Positions 35,581 to 44,361 are shown, counted from the stretch's first letter. The stretch: DNA of 64,000 bases from Hymenobacter sp. BT559 (GCF_016427535.1 NZ_JAELXV010000001.1:310001-374000); one strand, 5' to 3'. Notes: generated by a model from the sequence alone, not told the origin. Numbers and translations: made by a program.

Positions 35581-37248
35581 TTAAAAACCTCCCTTGTCGA
35601 GGTTCAAATCCTCTTTGGGCGCGGCGCCCATAAACGGGTAGGGGTAGTCCGTAGGCGGGTTAAAGGTTTCCTTGATGGCGCGGGGCGACACCCAACGCTG
35701 CAGGTTAAGGGCCGAGCCGGCCTTGTCATTAGTGCCCGAGGCGCGGGCGCCGCCGAAGGGCTGCTGGCCCACCACAGCCCCGGTGGGCTTGTCGTTGATG
35801 TAGAAGTTGCCGGCCGCGTTCACCAGGCGCTTGGTGGCCAGGTCGATGGCGTAGCGGTCTTGCGAGAAGATGGCGCCGGTGAGGGCGTAGGGCGAAGTCG
35901 AGTCCACAAGGTCGAGGGTAGCCTCAAACTCGTTTTCGTCATACACATACACCGTCACGACGGGGCCAAACAGCTCGTCGCACATGGTCACGTACTTGGG
36001 CGTTTTGGCCAGAATTACGGTCGGCTCCACGAAGTAGCCTTTCGACTTGTCGTAGTTGCCGCCGGCCACGATTTCGGCGTCCGCATCTTGCTTGGCGCCG
36101 TCGATGTAGCGGGCCAGCTTGTCAAAGCTCGCTTCGGTAATTACGGCGTTCACGAAGTTGGTAAAGTCTTCGACGTCACCCATTTTGATGCTCGCCAAAT
36201 CCTGCTTCACGTAGCCCAGAATCTCATCAGCCAGGTTCGAGGGCAGGTACACCCGCGAAGCTGCCGAGCACTTCTGGCCCTGGTACTCAAATGCGCCGCG
36301 CGTGATGCCCGTGGCCACGGCCTTCGCGTGGGCCGAGGGATGTGCCACGATAAAGTCTTTGCCGCCGGTTTCGCCCACGATGCGGGGGTAGGACTTGTAG
36401 TTGGGCAGGTTCTGGCCGATTTCCTGCCAGATGGTTTGGAAAACCTTGGTCGAGCCCGTGAAGTGGATGCCCGCAAAGTCGCGGTGCTTGAAAATCACAT
36501 CGCCGGCCACCGGGCCGTCCACATAAATGAGGTTGATAACGCCCGCCGGTACGCCTGCCTCTTCGAAAAGCTCCATCAGCACCTGCGCCGAGTAGATTTG
36601 CGGGTAAGCTGGTTTCCAGACTACTACGTTGCCCATCATGGCCACCGAGGCGGGCAGGTTGGCCGCAATGGAGGTGAAGTTGAACGGCGTGAGCGCAAAC
36701 ACGAAGCCTTCGAGCGGGCGGTGCTCCAAGCGGTTCCACATACCGGGCGCCGACTCGGGCTGCTGCCGGTAGATTTCCTGCATGAAGTGCACGTTGAAGC
36801 GGAAAAAGTCAATCAGCTCGCAAGCCGCGTCAATCTCGGCCTGAAACGCATTCTTGCTCTGGCCCAACATGGTAGCCGCGTTGATACGCGCCCGGTAGGG
36901 GCCGGCCAGTAGGTCGGCGGCCTTCAGGAAAATAGCGGCGCGCTCTTCCCAGGGCAGGTTGGCCCAGGCCGAGCGGGCAGCCAGGGCCGCGTCGATGGCT
37001 TGGGTCACGTGGGCAGCATCGCCCTCGTGGAAGTGACCTAGGGTGTGCTGGTGGTCGTGCGGCGGGTGCAGGCTAATGGTGCGACCTGTGCGCACTTCCT
37101 TGCCCCCAATGTGCATCGGAATATCGCGCTCTAGCTGCTTGATGCGCTTGAGTTCTTTCACCAGTTCGAGGCGCTCGGGCGAGCCGGGGGCATACCCCTT
37201 CACGGGCTCGTTGAGGGGCTTGGGGACTTGAAAAAAGGCGTTTGCCAT
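35581..37248 (-). CDS. pruA: L-glutamate gamma-semialdehyde dehydrogenase
   Basis: A 555-residue aldehyde dehydrogenase of the single-domain 1-pyrroline-5-carboxylate dehydrogenase type. Visible features: FVFALTPFNFTSIAANLP (NAD-binding segment), VVWKPA, GIHFTGSTKVF, the catalytic Cys in FEYQGQKCSAASRVY, MCDELFGPVVTVYVYD and GGARASGTNDKAG near the C-terminus. It oxidises glutamate semialdehyde to glutamate with NAD+, the second step of proline breakdown. No proline dehydrogenase (putA/prodh) gene is adjacent. Its end has a clear terminator; upstream is a REP-like repeat. Confidence 0.94.
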   Translation of the reverse strand: MANAFFQVPKPLNEPVKGYAPGSPERLELVKELKRIKQLERDIPMHIGGKEVRTGRTISLHPPHDHQHTLGHFHEGDAAHVTQAIDAALAARSAWANLPWEERAAIFLKAADLLAGPYRARINAATMLGQSKNAFQAEIDAACELIDFFRFNVHFMQEIYRQQPESAPGMWNRLEHRPLEGFVFALTPFNFTSIAANLPASVAMMGNVVVWKPAYPQIYSAQVLMELFEEAGVPAGVINLIYVDGPVAGDVIFKHRDFAGIHFTGSTKVFQTIWQEIGQNLPNYKSYPRIVGETGGKDFIVAHPSAHAKAVATGITRGAFEYQGQKCSAASRVYLPSNLADEILGYVKQDLASIKMGDVEDFTNFVNAVITEASFDKLARYIDGAKQDADAEIVAGGNYDKSKGYFVEPTVILAKTPKYVTMCDELFGPVVTVYVYDENEFEATLDLVDSTSPYALTGAIFSQDRYAIDLATKRLVNAAGNFYINDKPTGAVVGQQPFGGARASGTNDKAGSALNLQRWVSPRAIKETFNPPTDYPYPFMGAAPKEDLNLDKGGF

Positions 37249-37275
37249 AGGTAGAAAGGGGAATTAAACGACGCT

Positions 37276-37371
37276 CGTCAGGTAGACCGCAGCGAAGCCT
37301 CTCGCGAGGGGTAGTAAAATCAATCGTCAGCAACGGCGCGAGCGAGAGGCTTCGCTACGCTCTGCATAACG
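37276..37371. repeat. Imperfect REP-like inverted repeat (family A)
   Basis: The best paired part is 15 bp perfect (37291-37305 with 37342-37356, core AGCGAAGCCTCTCGC), inside longer degenerate arms (37276-37306, 37337-37371). Between the pruA start and the stop of the YjjG-like gene. Confidence 0.85.
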
Positions 37372-37386
37372 AATGGAAATGAACAA

Positions 37387-38085
37387 TTACAAAAAGCTGC
37401 GCAGCTCATCTAAGCTGGCAATTTCATAGGTGATTTGGGCAAAATGCCGCCGCCGCTCGGGGTTGAAGTACACTTGGTCGATGCCCGCGTTGTAGGCACC
37501 CAGCACGTCACACTCTAGGTTGTCGCCTATCATCAGGCTCTCGGCGGCGGTAGCGCCGGCCTTTTCCAGCGCATGAGCAAACATGCGCGGGTCGGGCTTG
37601 AGGCAGCCGCTGGCCTCGGAGGTGATAACCTCCTGGAAGTAGTCGGTCATTTTCGACGAAGTGAGCTTGATGCGTTGCACTTCCTCAAAGCCGTTGGTGA
37701 TGAGGTGCAGCACGTAGCCCTTGGCGCGCAGGTAGCTGAGCACTTCGTGCGTGTGCGGAAAAACGGCTGATTTATAAGGTAATATATCCGTGAACCGCGC
37801 CGAAATATCCACCGGAATATCTTCCTCGGCTACGCCCAGCTTGGTGAGCGTGCGCAGAAAGCGGGTTTCGCGCAGCTGCTTCTGCGTCACTTTGTTGGCT
37901 TGATACAGCCGCCACAGAGCATGGTTGACCTCGCTGTAGCGGCTGTTGAACTGCTCAAACGAAAACGTGCCGTGGCGCCCTAGGTCGTAGTCGAGGTAAA
38001 GCTGCTGCAGGGTCTCGTGGGCATTGGTTTCAAAGTCCCACAGCGTGTGGTCGAGGTCGAAGAATAGATGGCGATACTGCTTCAT
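37387..38085 (-). CDS. YjjG-type HAD nucleotidase, 232 aa
   Basis: A HAD-superfamily phosphatase with motif I FFDLDHTLWDF near the start, motif II in HLITNGFEEVQ, a Lys in the GCLKPDPRMF loop, and motif IV IGDNLECDVLGA. DLDHTLWDF with the long helical cap matches YjjG, which removes phosphate from noncanonical pyrimidine nucleotides (house-cleaning). It lies downstream of the ferredoxin-like gene on the same strand, 39 bases away, with no obvious functional link. Confidence 0.85.
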   Translation of the reverse strand: MKQYRHLFFDLDHTLWDFETNAHETLQQLYLDYDLGRHGTFSFEQFNSRYSEVNHALWRLYQANKVTQKQLRETRFLRTLTKLGVAEEDIPVDISARFTDILPYKSAVFPHTHEVLSYLRAKGYVLHLITNGFEEVQRIKLTSSKMTDYFQEVITSEASGCLKPDPRMFAHALEKAGATAAESLMIGDNLECDVLGAYNAGIDQVYFNPERRRHFAQITYEIASLDELRSFL

Positions 38086-38124
38086 AAGGAGGCAACTGTG
38101 CTAGCGCTAACGGTGAACTTTGGG

Positions 38125-38442
38125 CTACTTATCCAGCAGCAAGTCATTTAAAAGCTGGCCTTTGCCCAGGTGCTCGTGCACCAAGCGCTCGGCGTCTTTG
38201 GGCCGTACGTTGCCGTAAAAAATACCTTCAGGATACACTACAACGGCCGCACCAGGGCCCTTTTTGCAGTGCTTGCACAAATCGAGGCAATTGCAGGTCT
38301 GCACGCGGTTATGCGCTTTATGCCCGTTCGCCACAAAGGTCTTGAGGCCTTGCTGCTTAAGCTCCTTTTTGATAGCTTTGGCCACATCGTCGCCAACTTC
38401 GGACTTCTGATTATTGCAAACAAAAATGTGATGGTCAATCAT
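38125..38442 (-). CDS. Thioredoxin-like [2Fe-2S] ferredoxin, 105 aa
   Basis: A small cytoplasmic protein of the thioredoxin-like ferredoxin type. It has a first Cys in HIFVCNN and a second cluster of cysteines in QTCNCLDLCKHCKKGP, followed by VVVYPEGIFYGNV, the usual end of this family. It carries an iron-sulfur cluster and probably acts in electron transfer. Partner enzymes are not adjacent. Confidence 0.85.
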   Translation of the reverse strand: MIDHHIFVCNNQKSEVGDDVAKAIKKELKQQGLKTFVANGHKAHNRVQTCNCLDLCKHCKKGPGAAVVVYPEGIFYGNVRPKDAERLVHEHLGKGQLLNDLLLDK

Positions 38443-38513
38443 ATACGTCTAGTCAAGAATAAGCTAAATAGCTGCTGATACCTTATGGCGCGTTCGAGCA
38501 CCTCGCGGCCACC

Positions 38514-38903
38514 CTAGGACTCGGGCAGCCAGCGGCGGTTCTGTATTTTGTACGCGGCCAGCTCGCGGTTGCTCCACAGGGTTTGGTACACTTGTTGGTC
38601 GCGCAGCAATTGCGGGTCGCGCTCCATGTAGCCAAGCAACTGCTGAAGCAGCTCGATTGTCTCTTCTTTTAAAAAATAAAACATCCAGTTATCAAGCCGG
38701 CGGAAACCAACCAGGCCAGCATTCTTCAAATACGTGAGTTGGCGCGAAGTTTTGGTTTGGGTGAAATCGAGCACCTGCTCTAGGTCACCGACCACCATCT
38801 CCTGGTTGCGCCACAGCAAATGCAGGATGCGCACGCGGCTCTCGTCGCCCAAGGCCTTGAAAAGTTGTTGCCCAAATGCAACGGAGAAATGTTTTATGCG
38901 CAT
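38514..38903 (-). CDS. ArsR/SmtB-type transcriptional regulator, 129 aa
   Basis: A winged-helix protein with FKALGDESRVRILHLLW at the start, the recognition-helix region FTQTKTSRQLTYLKNAGLVGFRR, and wing residues WMFYFLKEE. No metal-binding Cys pair (ELCVCDL) is present, so the signal is not obviously a metal. The divergent gene at 39014 shares the promoter region (minus TACTTTTG at 38943-38950, plus TATCTTTG at 38975-38982) and is the natural candidate target. Confidence 0.87.
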   Translation of the reverse strand: MRIKHFSVAFGQQLFKALGDESRVRILHLLWRNQEMVVGDLEQVLDFTQTKTSRQLTYLKNAGLVGFRRLDNWMFYFLKEETIELLQQLLGYMERDPQLLRDQQVYQTLWSNRELAAYKIQNRRWLPES

Positions 38904-38942
38904 CTGCCGTTGGGAAGCCGACGCCCGGCTGCTTTAGAAGCC

Positions 38943-38950
38943 CAAAAGTA
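38943..38950 (-). promoter_or_regulatory. Bacteroidota -7 element TACTTTTG (ArsR-type gene)
   Basis: Perfect TAnnTTTG on the minus strand about 40 bases before the regulator's ATG. Confidence 0.45.
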
Positions 38951-38974
38951 CGGCGGCCGCGCCGGGCAGCTTCG

Positions 38975-38982
38975 TATCTTTG
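38975..38982 (+). promoter_or_regulatory. Bacteroidota -7 element TATCTTTG (gene at 39014)
   Basis: Perfect TAnnTTTG about 31 bases before the GTG start at 39014; divergent from the regulator's element. Confidence 0.5.
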
Positions 38983-39013
38983 TTTTAGTTGAGTTAAGAC
39001 CCACCTTACTTTT

Positions 39014-39688
39014 GTGAATAGTCGTCGTTTCTTAGTGATGCTGAGCCTAGTAGTGCTCACTGGCCTGCTGGCTGCCCCGCGGGCCTGGGCCCAGGGCAAG
39101 CGCCAGATAGTGCAGTTTACGGGCATTATCGCGAGCGGCGACAGCCTGCTGGGCGTGGGTGGCGCTTCGGTGTACGTGCCCAAGGCCGGCCGCGGTACCA
39201 CCTCTAATGCCTACGGCTACTTCTCGATGGCCGTGCTGGCTGGTGATAGCATCGTAGTGCGCTCGCTGGGCTATCGCAACCAAACCATTGTAATTCCGGC
39301 TGACTATCAGCGCCAAAGCTTTTCGGTTATCATTTCGCTCAAGGAAGATGCCACCGTGCTGCCCGAGGTGCGGGTATTCCCTTACACCACCGAGCAGGCA
39401 TTCAAGCGCGCCTTCCTGGCCATGAAGCCGGCCGATGAGCGCGGCTCGGCCGCAGCCGAAAACCTCAACGAGGACCTGATGCGGAAGATTTTCAACTCGC
39501 AGCCCATGGGCGCCACGGCCAACTACCGTCAAACCATGTCGCAGCAGCAGTACAATTTCGACCGCCGCATGGGCACTGCGCCGAACCTACAAAGCAATAA
39601 CCCCTTGCTGAACCCCTTTAGCTGGCTGCAATTGATAAAGCAGGTCAAAAACGGCGACTTCAAGCGTAAATCGGGTGACGATTATTAA
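39014..39688 (+). CDS. Exported protein with carboxypeptidase-regulatory-like domain, 224 aa
   Basis: GTG start, signal peptide (FLVMLSLVVLTGLLAAPRAWAQ), then a beta-sandwich of the CarboxypepD_reg-like type (GIIASGDSLLGVGGASVYVP, GTTSNAYGYFSMAV, IVVRSLGYRNQ) over about residues 35-115. A helical, Gln/Asn-rich C-terminal half follows (YRQTMSQQQYNFDRRMG). Unlike SusC it has no barrel, so it is a stand-alone periplasmic or surface protein. Function unknown. Possible target of the divergent ArsR-type regulator. Confidence 0.8.
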   Translation: MNSRRFLVMLSLVVLTGLLAAPRAWAQGKRQIVQFTGIIASGDSLLGVGGASVYVPKAGRGTTSNAYGYFSMAVLAGDSIVVRSLGYRNQTIVIPADYQRQSFSVIISLKEDATVLPEVRVFPYTTEQAFKRAFLAMKPADERGSAAAENLNEDLMRKIFNSQPMGATANYRQTMSQQQYNFDRRMGTAPNLQSNNPLLNPFSWLQLIKQVKNGDFKRKSGDDY

Positions 39689-39698
39689 GCGGTAAAAA

Positions 39699-39756
39699 AG
39701 CCTTTGTTAGTCAAGGTATTACTTGTTGAGTTAATGTAAATTTCACAACAAAGGCT
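39699..39756. repeat. Inverted repeat AGCCTTTGTT with 38-base loop
   Basis: 10-bp perfect arms (39699-39708 with 39747-39756) downstream of the gene ending at 39688. It may be part of the transcript end; the loop is long for a terminator. Confidence 0.35.
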
Positions 39757-39776
39757 AGCATTTTTCGGTAAAGTAG

Positions 39777-39810
39777 AGGTGGCAGTCAATTGCCACCTTT
39801 TGCTTTTTTT
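39777..39810 (+). terminator. Hairpin and T-run touching the ndh start codon
   Basis: 8-bp stem AGGTGGCA/TGCCACCT (39777-39784 with 39791-39798), 6-base loop, then TTTGCTTTTTTT ending at 39810, directly before the ATG at 39811. It looks like a normal terminator for the upstream gene but leaves no leader for ndh. Confidence 0.65.
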
Positions 39811-41190
39811 ATGGATACGAATCTTCCGGTTTCGGCGCAGCCGCGCGTAGTGATAGTGGGGTGCGGCTTCGGCGGGCTGCGGCTGGCAAAGGAGCTGGCC
39901 GATGCACCCGTGCAAGTGGTAGTGGTAGACCGCAACAACTACCACAATTTTCAGCCGCTGCTATACCAAGTAGCAACGGGTGCCTTGGAGGCCGACAGCA
40001 TAGCTTACCCAGTGCGCAAAATTTTTGCGGGGCAGAAGAATTTCTTCTTCCGCATGGCCGATGTAAAGGGGGTTGACTCGACCGCTAACACGCTGCAAAC
40101 CAGTATTGGCGATATTAAGTACGATTATCTGGTAGTGGCTACTGGCTCGCTCACCAACTTCTTTGGTATCGAAAGTATCGAGAAGAATGCGATGCAGATA
40201 AAGAGCATTCCAAACGCGCTAAACCTGCGGAGCTACATTTTTCAGAACTTTGAGCAGGCGCTGCTCGCTACTGACCCCGAGCAGAAACAATCGCTGCTCA
40301 ACATTGTGGTAGTAGGCGGCGGCCCAACGGGCGTCGAAATTAGCGGCTCGCTGGCCGAGATGCGCAACCACGTGCTGCCTAAAGACTACCCCGAACTGGA
40401 CCTGAAGAAGATGCAGATTTTCTTGGTCGAAGCCGGGCCCGCGCTCCTAGGTCCTATGTCGAAGGCCTCACAGGCCGATGCCAAGCGCTATCTCGACGAG
40501 CTGGGTGTGAAGGTGCTGTTGAATACGGGCATCAAGCGGTATGAAGAAGGCAAGGCCTATTACTCGGAGACCGAGTACATTCCGACCGAAAATATGGTGT
40601 GGGCCGCCGGGGTAAACGGGGCCGCCCTGCCCGGCCTGGCTGAGCCCTCCGTGACGCGTAATAAGCGTATTACGGTGAACCAGTGGAACCTCGTAGAAGG
40701 TGAAACGAACATCTTCGCCATTGGCGACGTGGCCAATATGGTGACCGAGGAGATGCCCCGCGGCCTACCCATGCTGGCGCCCGTGGCGCAGCAACAAGCT
40801 GCTCACTTAGCCAAGAACTTTAAGCGCATTTTGCGCAACGAAGCGCCGCAAGACTTTAAGTACTTCGATAAAGGCGTGATGGCCATCGTGAGCCGTAACA
40901 AAGCCGTGGTGGACATTAAGAACATTCACTTCAAAGGCTTCCTAGGGTGGCTGTCGTGGCTGTTTATCCACCTTATTCTGCTAGTGGGCTTCCGCAACCG
41001 CGTGGTGGCACTGGTTGACTGGGCCTTTAGCTACGTCAGCTCGGGTCAGGCTCTGCGCTTGATTATCAGACCTTTCAACAAGCGTGACGTGAAGGACGAC
41101 AAGGGTAAACGGGCGGCTGAACACGCTGCCGCTACGCCTGAGTACAACCCTACGCCTTCGGCCGTGCAGCAAGCTGCCCCAACGGTGTAG
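39811..41190 (+). CDS. ndh: Type II NADH dehydrogenase (NDH-2)
   Basis: A 459-residue flavoprotein. The FAD-binding GxGxxG is VVIVGCGFGGLRLAKEL near the N-terminus, followed by NYHNFQPLLYQVATG. The NADH-binding motif is IVVVGGGPTGVEISG, and the FAD-contact segment is IFAIGDVANM. A hydrophobic C-terminal stretch (FLGWLSWLFIHLILLVGF) binds the inner-membrane surface. It oxidises NADH and reduces quinone without pumping protons. It faces the nuoN/nuoM genes of complex I across a shared terminator, so both NADH entry routes meet here. Confidence 0.93.
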   Translation: MDTNLPVSAQPRVVIVGCGFGGLRLAKELADAPVQVVVVDRNNYHNFQPLLYQVATGALEADSIAYPVRKIFAGQKNFFFRMADVKGVDSTANTLQTSIGDIKYDYLVVATGSLTNFFGIESIEKNAMQIKSIPNALNLRSYIFQNFEQALLATDPEQKQSLLNIVVVGGGPTGVEISGSLAEMRNHVLPKDYPELDLKKMQIFLVEAGPALLGPMSKASQADAKRYLDELGVKVLLNTGIKRYEEGKAYYSETEYIPTENMVWAAGVNGAALPGLAEPSVTRNKRITVNQWNLVEGETNIFAIGDVANMVTEEMPRGLPMLAPVAQQQAAHLAKNFKRILRNEAPQDFKYFDKGVMAIVSRNKAVVDIKNIHFKGFLGWLSWLFIHLILLVGFRNRVVALVDWAFSYVSSGQALRLIIRPFNKRDVKDDKGKRAAEHAAATPEYNPTPSAVQQAAPTV

Positions 41191-41214
41191 CACCCGAGCT
41201 AGCTTATCGCACAC

Positions 41215-41247
41215 AAAAAAAGCCACCCGCATAAGGTGGCTTTTTTT
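41215..41247. terminator. Bidirectional terminator between ndh and nuoN
   Basis: Perfect 13-base arms (41215-41227 with 41235-41247): A7GCCACC and GGTGGCT7, so each strand ends with a T-run. Confidence 0.9.
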
Positions 41248-41268
41248 GTGGTGGCTAAAGGCGAGCGT

Positions 41269-42693
41269 TTACAGCAAGCCGCTCAAGAAGCCGGGTAGAA
41301 TACCCAGAATCAACGTGAGGGCAGCAAGCACTACAAGCGTTATTGATTGAAAGCCGTCGACTACAATGGGAGTCTGCGGGACGCCGGGCTCGGCGGGGCG
41401 CAAGTACATGGCAATAACGGGCCGTAGGTAGTAGTAGATACCCACCATGCTCATTACTACAGCGAAAACTACCAGCCAGATATTAATAGGTGCCACGGCC
41501 ATGAAGATGAAAAACTTACCGAAAAAGCCCCCGGTGAGTGGAATGCCACCGAGCGACAGCATGGCTACCGTGAGCACGAAAGCTAGCAATGGATTAGTGC
41601 GGCCCAGGCCAGCGAGGCCGGCGTAGTCTTCGCGCTGGCGCTGGTCGGCCACGAGCTTGAGCACACCAAAAGCGGCTACTGTAGCCACCGAGTAGGCGAG
41701 GCTGTAGAAGAAAATGCCTTGGGCAGCCGGGCCGCTGAGCTTACCTTGGCCTGCTACCAGACCTAGGAGTAGGTAGCCAGCGTGCGACACGCTGGAGTAA
41801 GCCAGCATACGCTTGGCGCTGGTTTGCACTGCCGCGCCGATGTTGCCGAGCAGCAGCGTGAGCACGCACATGGCTGCAATAGTAGGCAGCCACACCGTGC
41901 TGGCGGCGGGTAGCGCCACTACCAGTAGCTTGAGGAAGGCGGCGAAACCGGCCGTTTTCACGACCGTGCTCATGAAGGCAGTAAAGAAAGTGGGCGTGCC
42001 TTCGTACACGTCGGGGGTCCAGAAGTGGAAGGGGGCGGCCGATACCTTAAAACCGATGCCGATTACCATCATCAGCACCCCGACGTAAAGCATGGGCTGC
42101 AAGGTTTGGTTGGCGGGGGCAGCCACTGCGGTGGCCAGGTCCGAGAGTTGGAACGTACCGGTAGCGCCGTAGAGCAGGGCCATGCCGAAGAGCAGAATGC
42201 CCGTAGCAAAGGCGCCTTGCAGGAAATACTTGAGGGCTGCTTCGTTGGAGCGCACATTGCGCTTGTCGGAGCCAGCCAGGCAGTACATGCTGATACTCAA
42301 TATTTCAATGCCCACAAAGAGCATGATGAGGTGGTTGTAGCTCACCATCATGATGGCGCCTACTAGCGAGAATAGCAGCAGGGAGTAGTATTCGGCAAGG
42401 TTGGGCTCGCCGGCGGCTACGTAAGAGTTCGAGAAGGGTAACAGCAGCAGCGCCGTGAGCAGCACGATGCCGCTAAACGCCACCGAGTAATTGTCCACCG
42501 TCAGCATCTGGCTGATGTAGGGCGAGTCGAAGAGACCCGAGATGCTGCCGGCGTGGTTCCAGTCGAGCAGGTTGAGGCCAAAAACGAGGGCGAGCACCAC
42601 CAGTACAAAAGGCATCAGCGCCCGGTTGGAGCGCAGGAAGCCTAGGAACAGGTTGACGATGCCGAAGACGGAGAGGAGAACTAATGGGAGCAT
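41269..42693 (-). CDS. nuoN: NADH-quinone oxidoreductase subunit N
   Basis: A 474-residue membrane protein with about 14 helices, an antiporter-like proton channel subunit of complex I. Landmarks are LSISMYCLAGSDKRNVRSNEAALKYF (split here: LAGSDKRNVRSNEAALKYF is the diagnostic segment), the Lys in KVSAAPFHFWTPDVYEG, and LAYSSVSHAGYLLLG. It lies downstream of nuoM on the same strand, but the 125-base gap holds a REP-like repeat. The other nuo genes are not in the window. Confidence 0.95.
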   Translation of the reverse strand: MLPLVLLSVFGIVNLFLGFLRSNRALMPFVLVVLALVFGLNLLDWNHAGSISGLFDSPYISQMLTVDNYSVAFSGIVLLTALLLLPFSNSYVAAGEPNLAEYYSLLLFSLVGAIMMVSYNHLIMLFVGIEILSISMYCLAGSDKRNVRSNEAALKYFLQGAFATGILLFGMALLYGATGTFQLSDLATAVAAPANQTLQPMLYVGVLMMVIGIGFKVSAAPFHFWTPDVYEGTPTFFTAFMSTVVKTAGFAAFLKLLVVALPAASTVWLPTIAAMCVLTLLLGNIGAAVQTSAKRMLAYSSVSHAGYLLLGLVAGQGKLSGPAAQGIFFYSLAYSVATVAAFGVLKLVADQRQREDYAGLAGLGRTNPLLAFVLTVAMLSLGGIPLTGGFFGKFFIFMAVAPINIWLVVFAVVMSMVGIYYYLRPVIAMYLRPAEPGVPQTPIVVDGFQSITLVVLAALTLILGILPGFLSGLL

Positions 42694-42704
42694 AGAAATA
42701 CGCC

Positions 42705-42810
42705 TGTCATGCTGAGCTTGCGAAGCATCTTATCACGCCCGCGCTCAATAAGCAACTAGTTGAAGTGACAAAAACAGCCTTGATAAGATGTTGCCTTCGC
42801 CAGCATGACA
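42705..42810. repeat. REP-like inverted repeat between nuoM and nuoN (family A)
   Basis: Outer arms TGTCATGCTG/CAGCATGACA with inner partly matching GCGAAGCATCTTATCA/TGATAAGATG (42705-42735 and 42781-42810). More decayed than the copies at 25934 and 47127. Placed inside an operon. Confidence 0.85.
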
Positions 42811-42818
42811 CTATTGAA

Positions 42819-44294
42819 TTAGTAGCGGCCGACTACGGTGAGAATCTGGCTGGTAACGGGCTCAGACAAGTGCAGGAACGTGCCTGGGAACAGGCCCAGC
42901 CAAAACACTAGCACGATGAGCGGCACGAACATCAGCAACTCGGTGCCGCTGAGGTCGGTGATGGTATCGGAGTACGCCGACTCGGGCCCGAGCATGGCGC
43001 GCTGGTACATGCGCAGCAAGTACACGGCCGAGAAGATGATGGTGAGGCCAGCTACGGCACCGGCCCATGCATTGAACTCGTACACACCCTCTAGCAGCAG
43101 AAACTCGCCCACAAAGCCACCCGTGAGCGGTAGGGCTACGGTGCTGAGCAACATTACCAAAAAGCAGACGCTGAGCAGGGGCGTGCGGCGGGTGAGGCCA
43201 CCTAGGTCGGCCAGCGAGCGGGTGCCAGTGCGACGCTCGATGGCATCGGCTACCAAGAACATGCCGACTACGTTGACCCCGTGGGCCAGCATCTGCACCA
43301 CGGCGCCTTGCAGGCCAATAGCCTTGAGCGAGAACACGCCGGCAATCATCAGGCCTACGTGCGAGAGCGACGAGTAGGCAATGAGCTTCTTCATATCATC
43401 CTGGCGGATGGCGATGATGGCGCCGTAGACGATACCGATGATAGCGAGTACCTCCACTAACTGCTGCCACTGGCTTACGCCGAGCGGCACCACGGGCAGC
43501 AGCCAACGCAGGCAGCCGTAGATACCCATCTTGAGCATGATGCCCGAAAGCAGCATGGTAGCCGGGGCCGGCGACTCGGTATATGTATCGGGCTGCCAGG
43601 TGTGGAAGGGGAAAATGGGCATTTTCACGGCGAAGGCGGCGAAGATGAGCCAGAACAGCCACGCCTGGGTCGAGGCGCCGAGCTTCAGGTTGTAGAACGC
43701 CTGCAAGTCGGAGGAGTGCGCGGCCAGCGAGCCAGCGGCAGGGCCCGTCTGCATATATAGATACACAAAGCCGGCCAGCATAAATAGCGAGCCGATGATG
43801 GTGTATAAGAAGAACTTAAACGTAATCTGAATGCGGCGCTCGTGGCGGCTCCAGGCACCAGCCAGGAAGTAAATCGGAATCAGGGCCACTTCCCAGAAGA
43901 AGTAGAACACAAACGCATCTAAAGCCGTGAACACGCCGAGCAGGCCCGTTTGCATGAACAGCACCAGCGCGTAGAAGGCGCCAGGGTTCTCGTATTCTTC
44001 GTGGCGGAAGGCGGTGAGCAAAATAATAGGTACCAGCACCGTGGTGAGCAGTACGAGGCACAAGCTCAAGCCGTCGATACCTAGGTGGAAGGTGATGCCC
44101 GCCGACGGAATCCAGTTCAGGTTGAAGTCGAGGCTCGCGGGCCCGCTGCGGGCGTAGGTAATGGCCGCGAACACGGCAACTGCGAACTCTAGAAGGGCGG
44201 CCCCTAGGGCCAGCGCACGGGCCGCAGCGCCTTTGGCAAAGTGTAGCAGCAGGGCGGCGGCGAGCGGGAAGAAGACGAGGAAAGCTGTCAGCAT
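42819..44294 (-). CDS. nuoM: NADH-quinone oxidoreductase subunit M
   Basis: A 491-residue polytopic protein with the NuoM landmarks: FYFFWEVALIPIYFLAGAWS, KMPIFPFHTWQPDTYTESP with its Lys and His, LIAYSSLSHVGLMIAG, and GGFVGEFLLLEG. It is one of the antiporter-like proton-pumping subunits of complex I. It is the first gene of the visible unit: upstream is the divergent mnmH, so nuoM-nuoN are separated from the rest of the nuo cluster. A TAAGTTTG element lies upstream. Confidence 0.95.
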   Translation of the reverse strand: MLTAFLVFFPLAAALLLHFAKGAAARALALGAALLEFAVAVFAAITYARSGPASLDFNLNWIPSAGITFHLGIDGLSLCLVLLTTVLVPIILLTAFRHEEYENPGAFYALVLFMQTGLLGVFTALDAFVFYFFWEVALIPIYFLAGAWSRHERRIQITFKFFLYTIIGSLFMLAGFVYLYMQTGPAAGSLAAHSSDLQAFYNLKLGASTQAWLFWLIFAAFAVKMPIFPFHTWQPDTYTESPAPATMLLSGIMLKMGIYGCLRWLLPVVPLGVSQWQQLVEVLAIIGIVYGAIIAIRQDDMKKLIAYSSLSHVGLMIAGVFSLKAIGLQGAVVQMLAHGVNVVGMFLVADAIERRTGTRSLADLGGLTRRTPLLSVCFLVMLLSTVALPLTGGFVGEFLLLEGVYEFNAWAGAVAGLTIIFSAVYLLRMYQRAMLGPESAYSDTITDLSGTELLMFVPLIVLVFWLGLFPGTFLHLSEPVTSQILTVVGRY

Positions 44295-44353
44295 TTAGCG
44301 AAAGCGCAGTGCGCGCGGCCGGAAGTCCGGGCGTGAGGGCTGCGAATTAGCTG

Positions 44354-44361
44354 CAAACTTA
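44354..44361 (-). promoter_or_regulatory. Bacteroidota -7 element TAAGTTTG (nuoM)
   Basis: Perfect TAnnTTTG on the minus strand about 60 bases before the nuoM ATG. It indicates that nuoM-nuoN have their own promoter. Confidence 0.45.

Noticed and set aside
35595..35625. tRNA T-arm look-alike GAGGTTCAAATCCTC
   Set aside because: It lies in the C-terminal codons of pruA (minus strand) and no acceptor, D or anticodon arm can be built around it.
35860..36912. 350-codon plus-strand frame across pruA
   Set aside because: Antisense shadow of a well-recognised dehydrogenase with all its motifs on the other strand.
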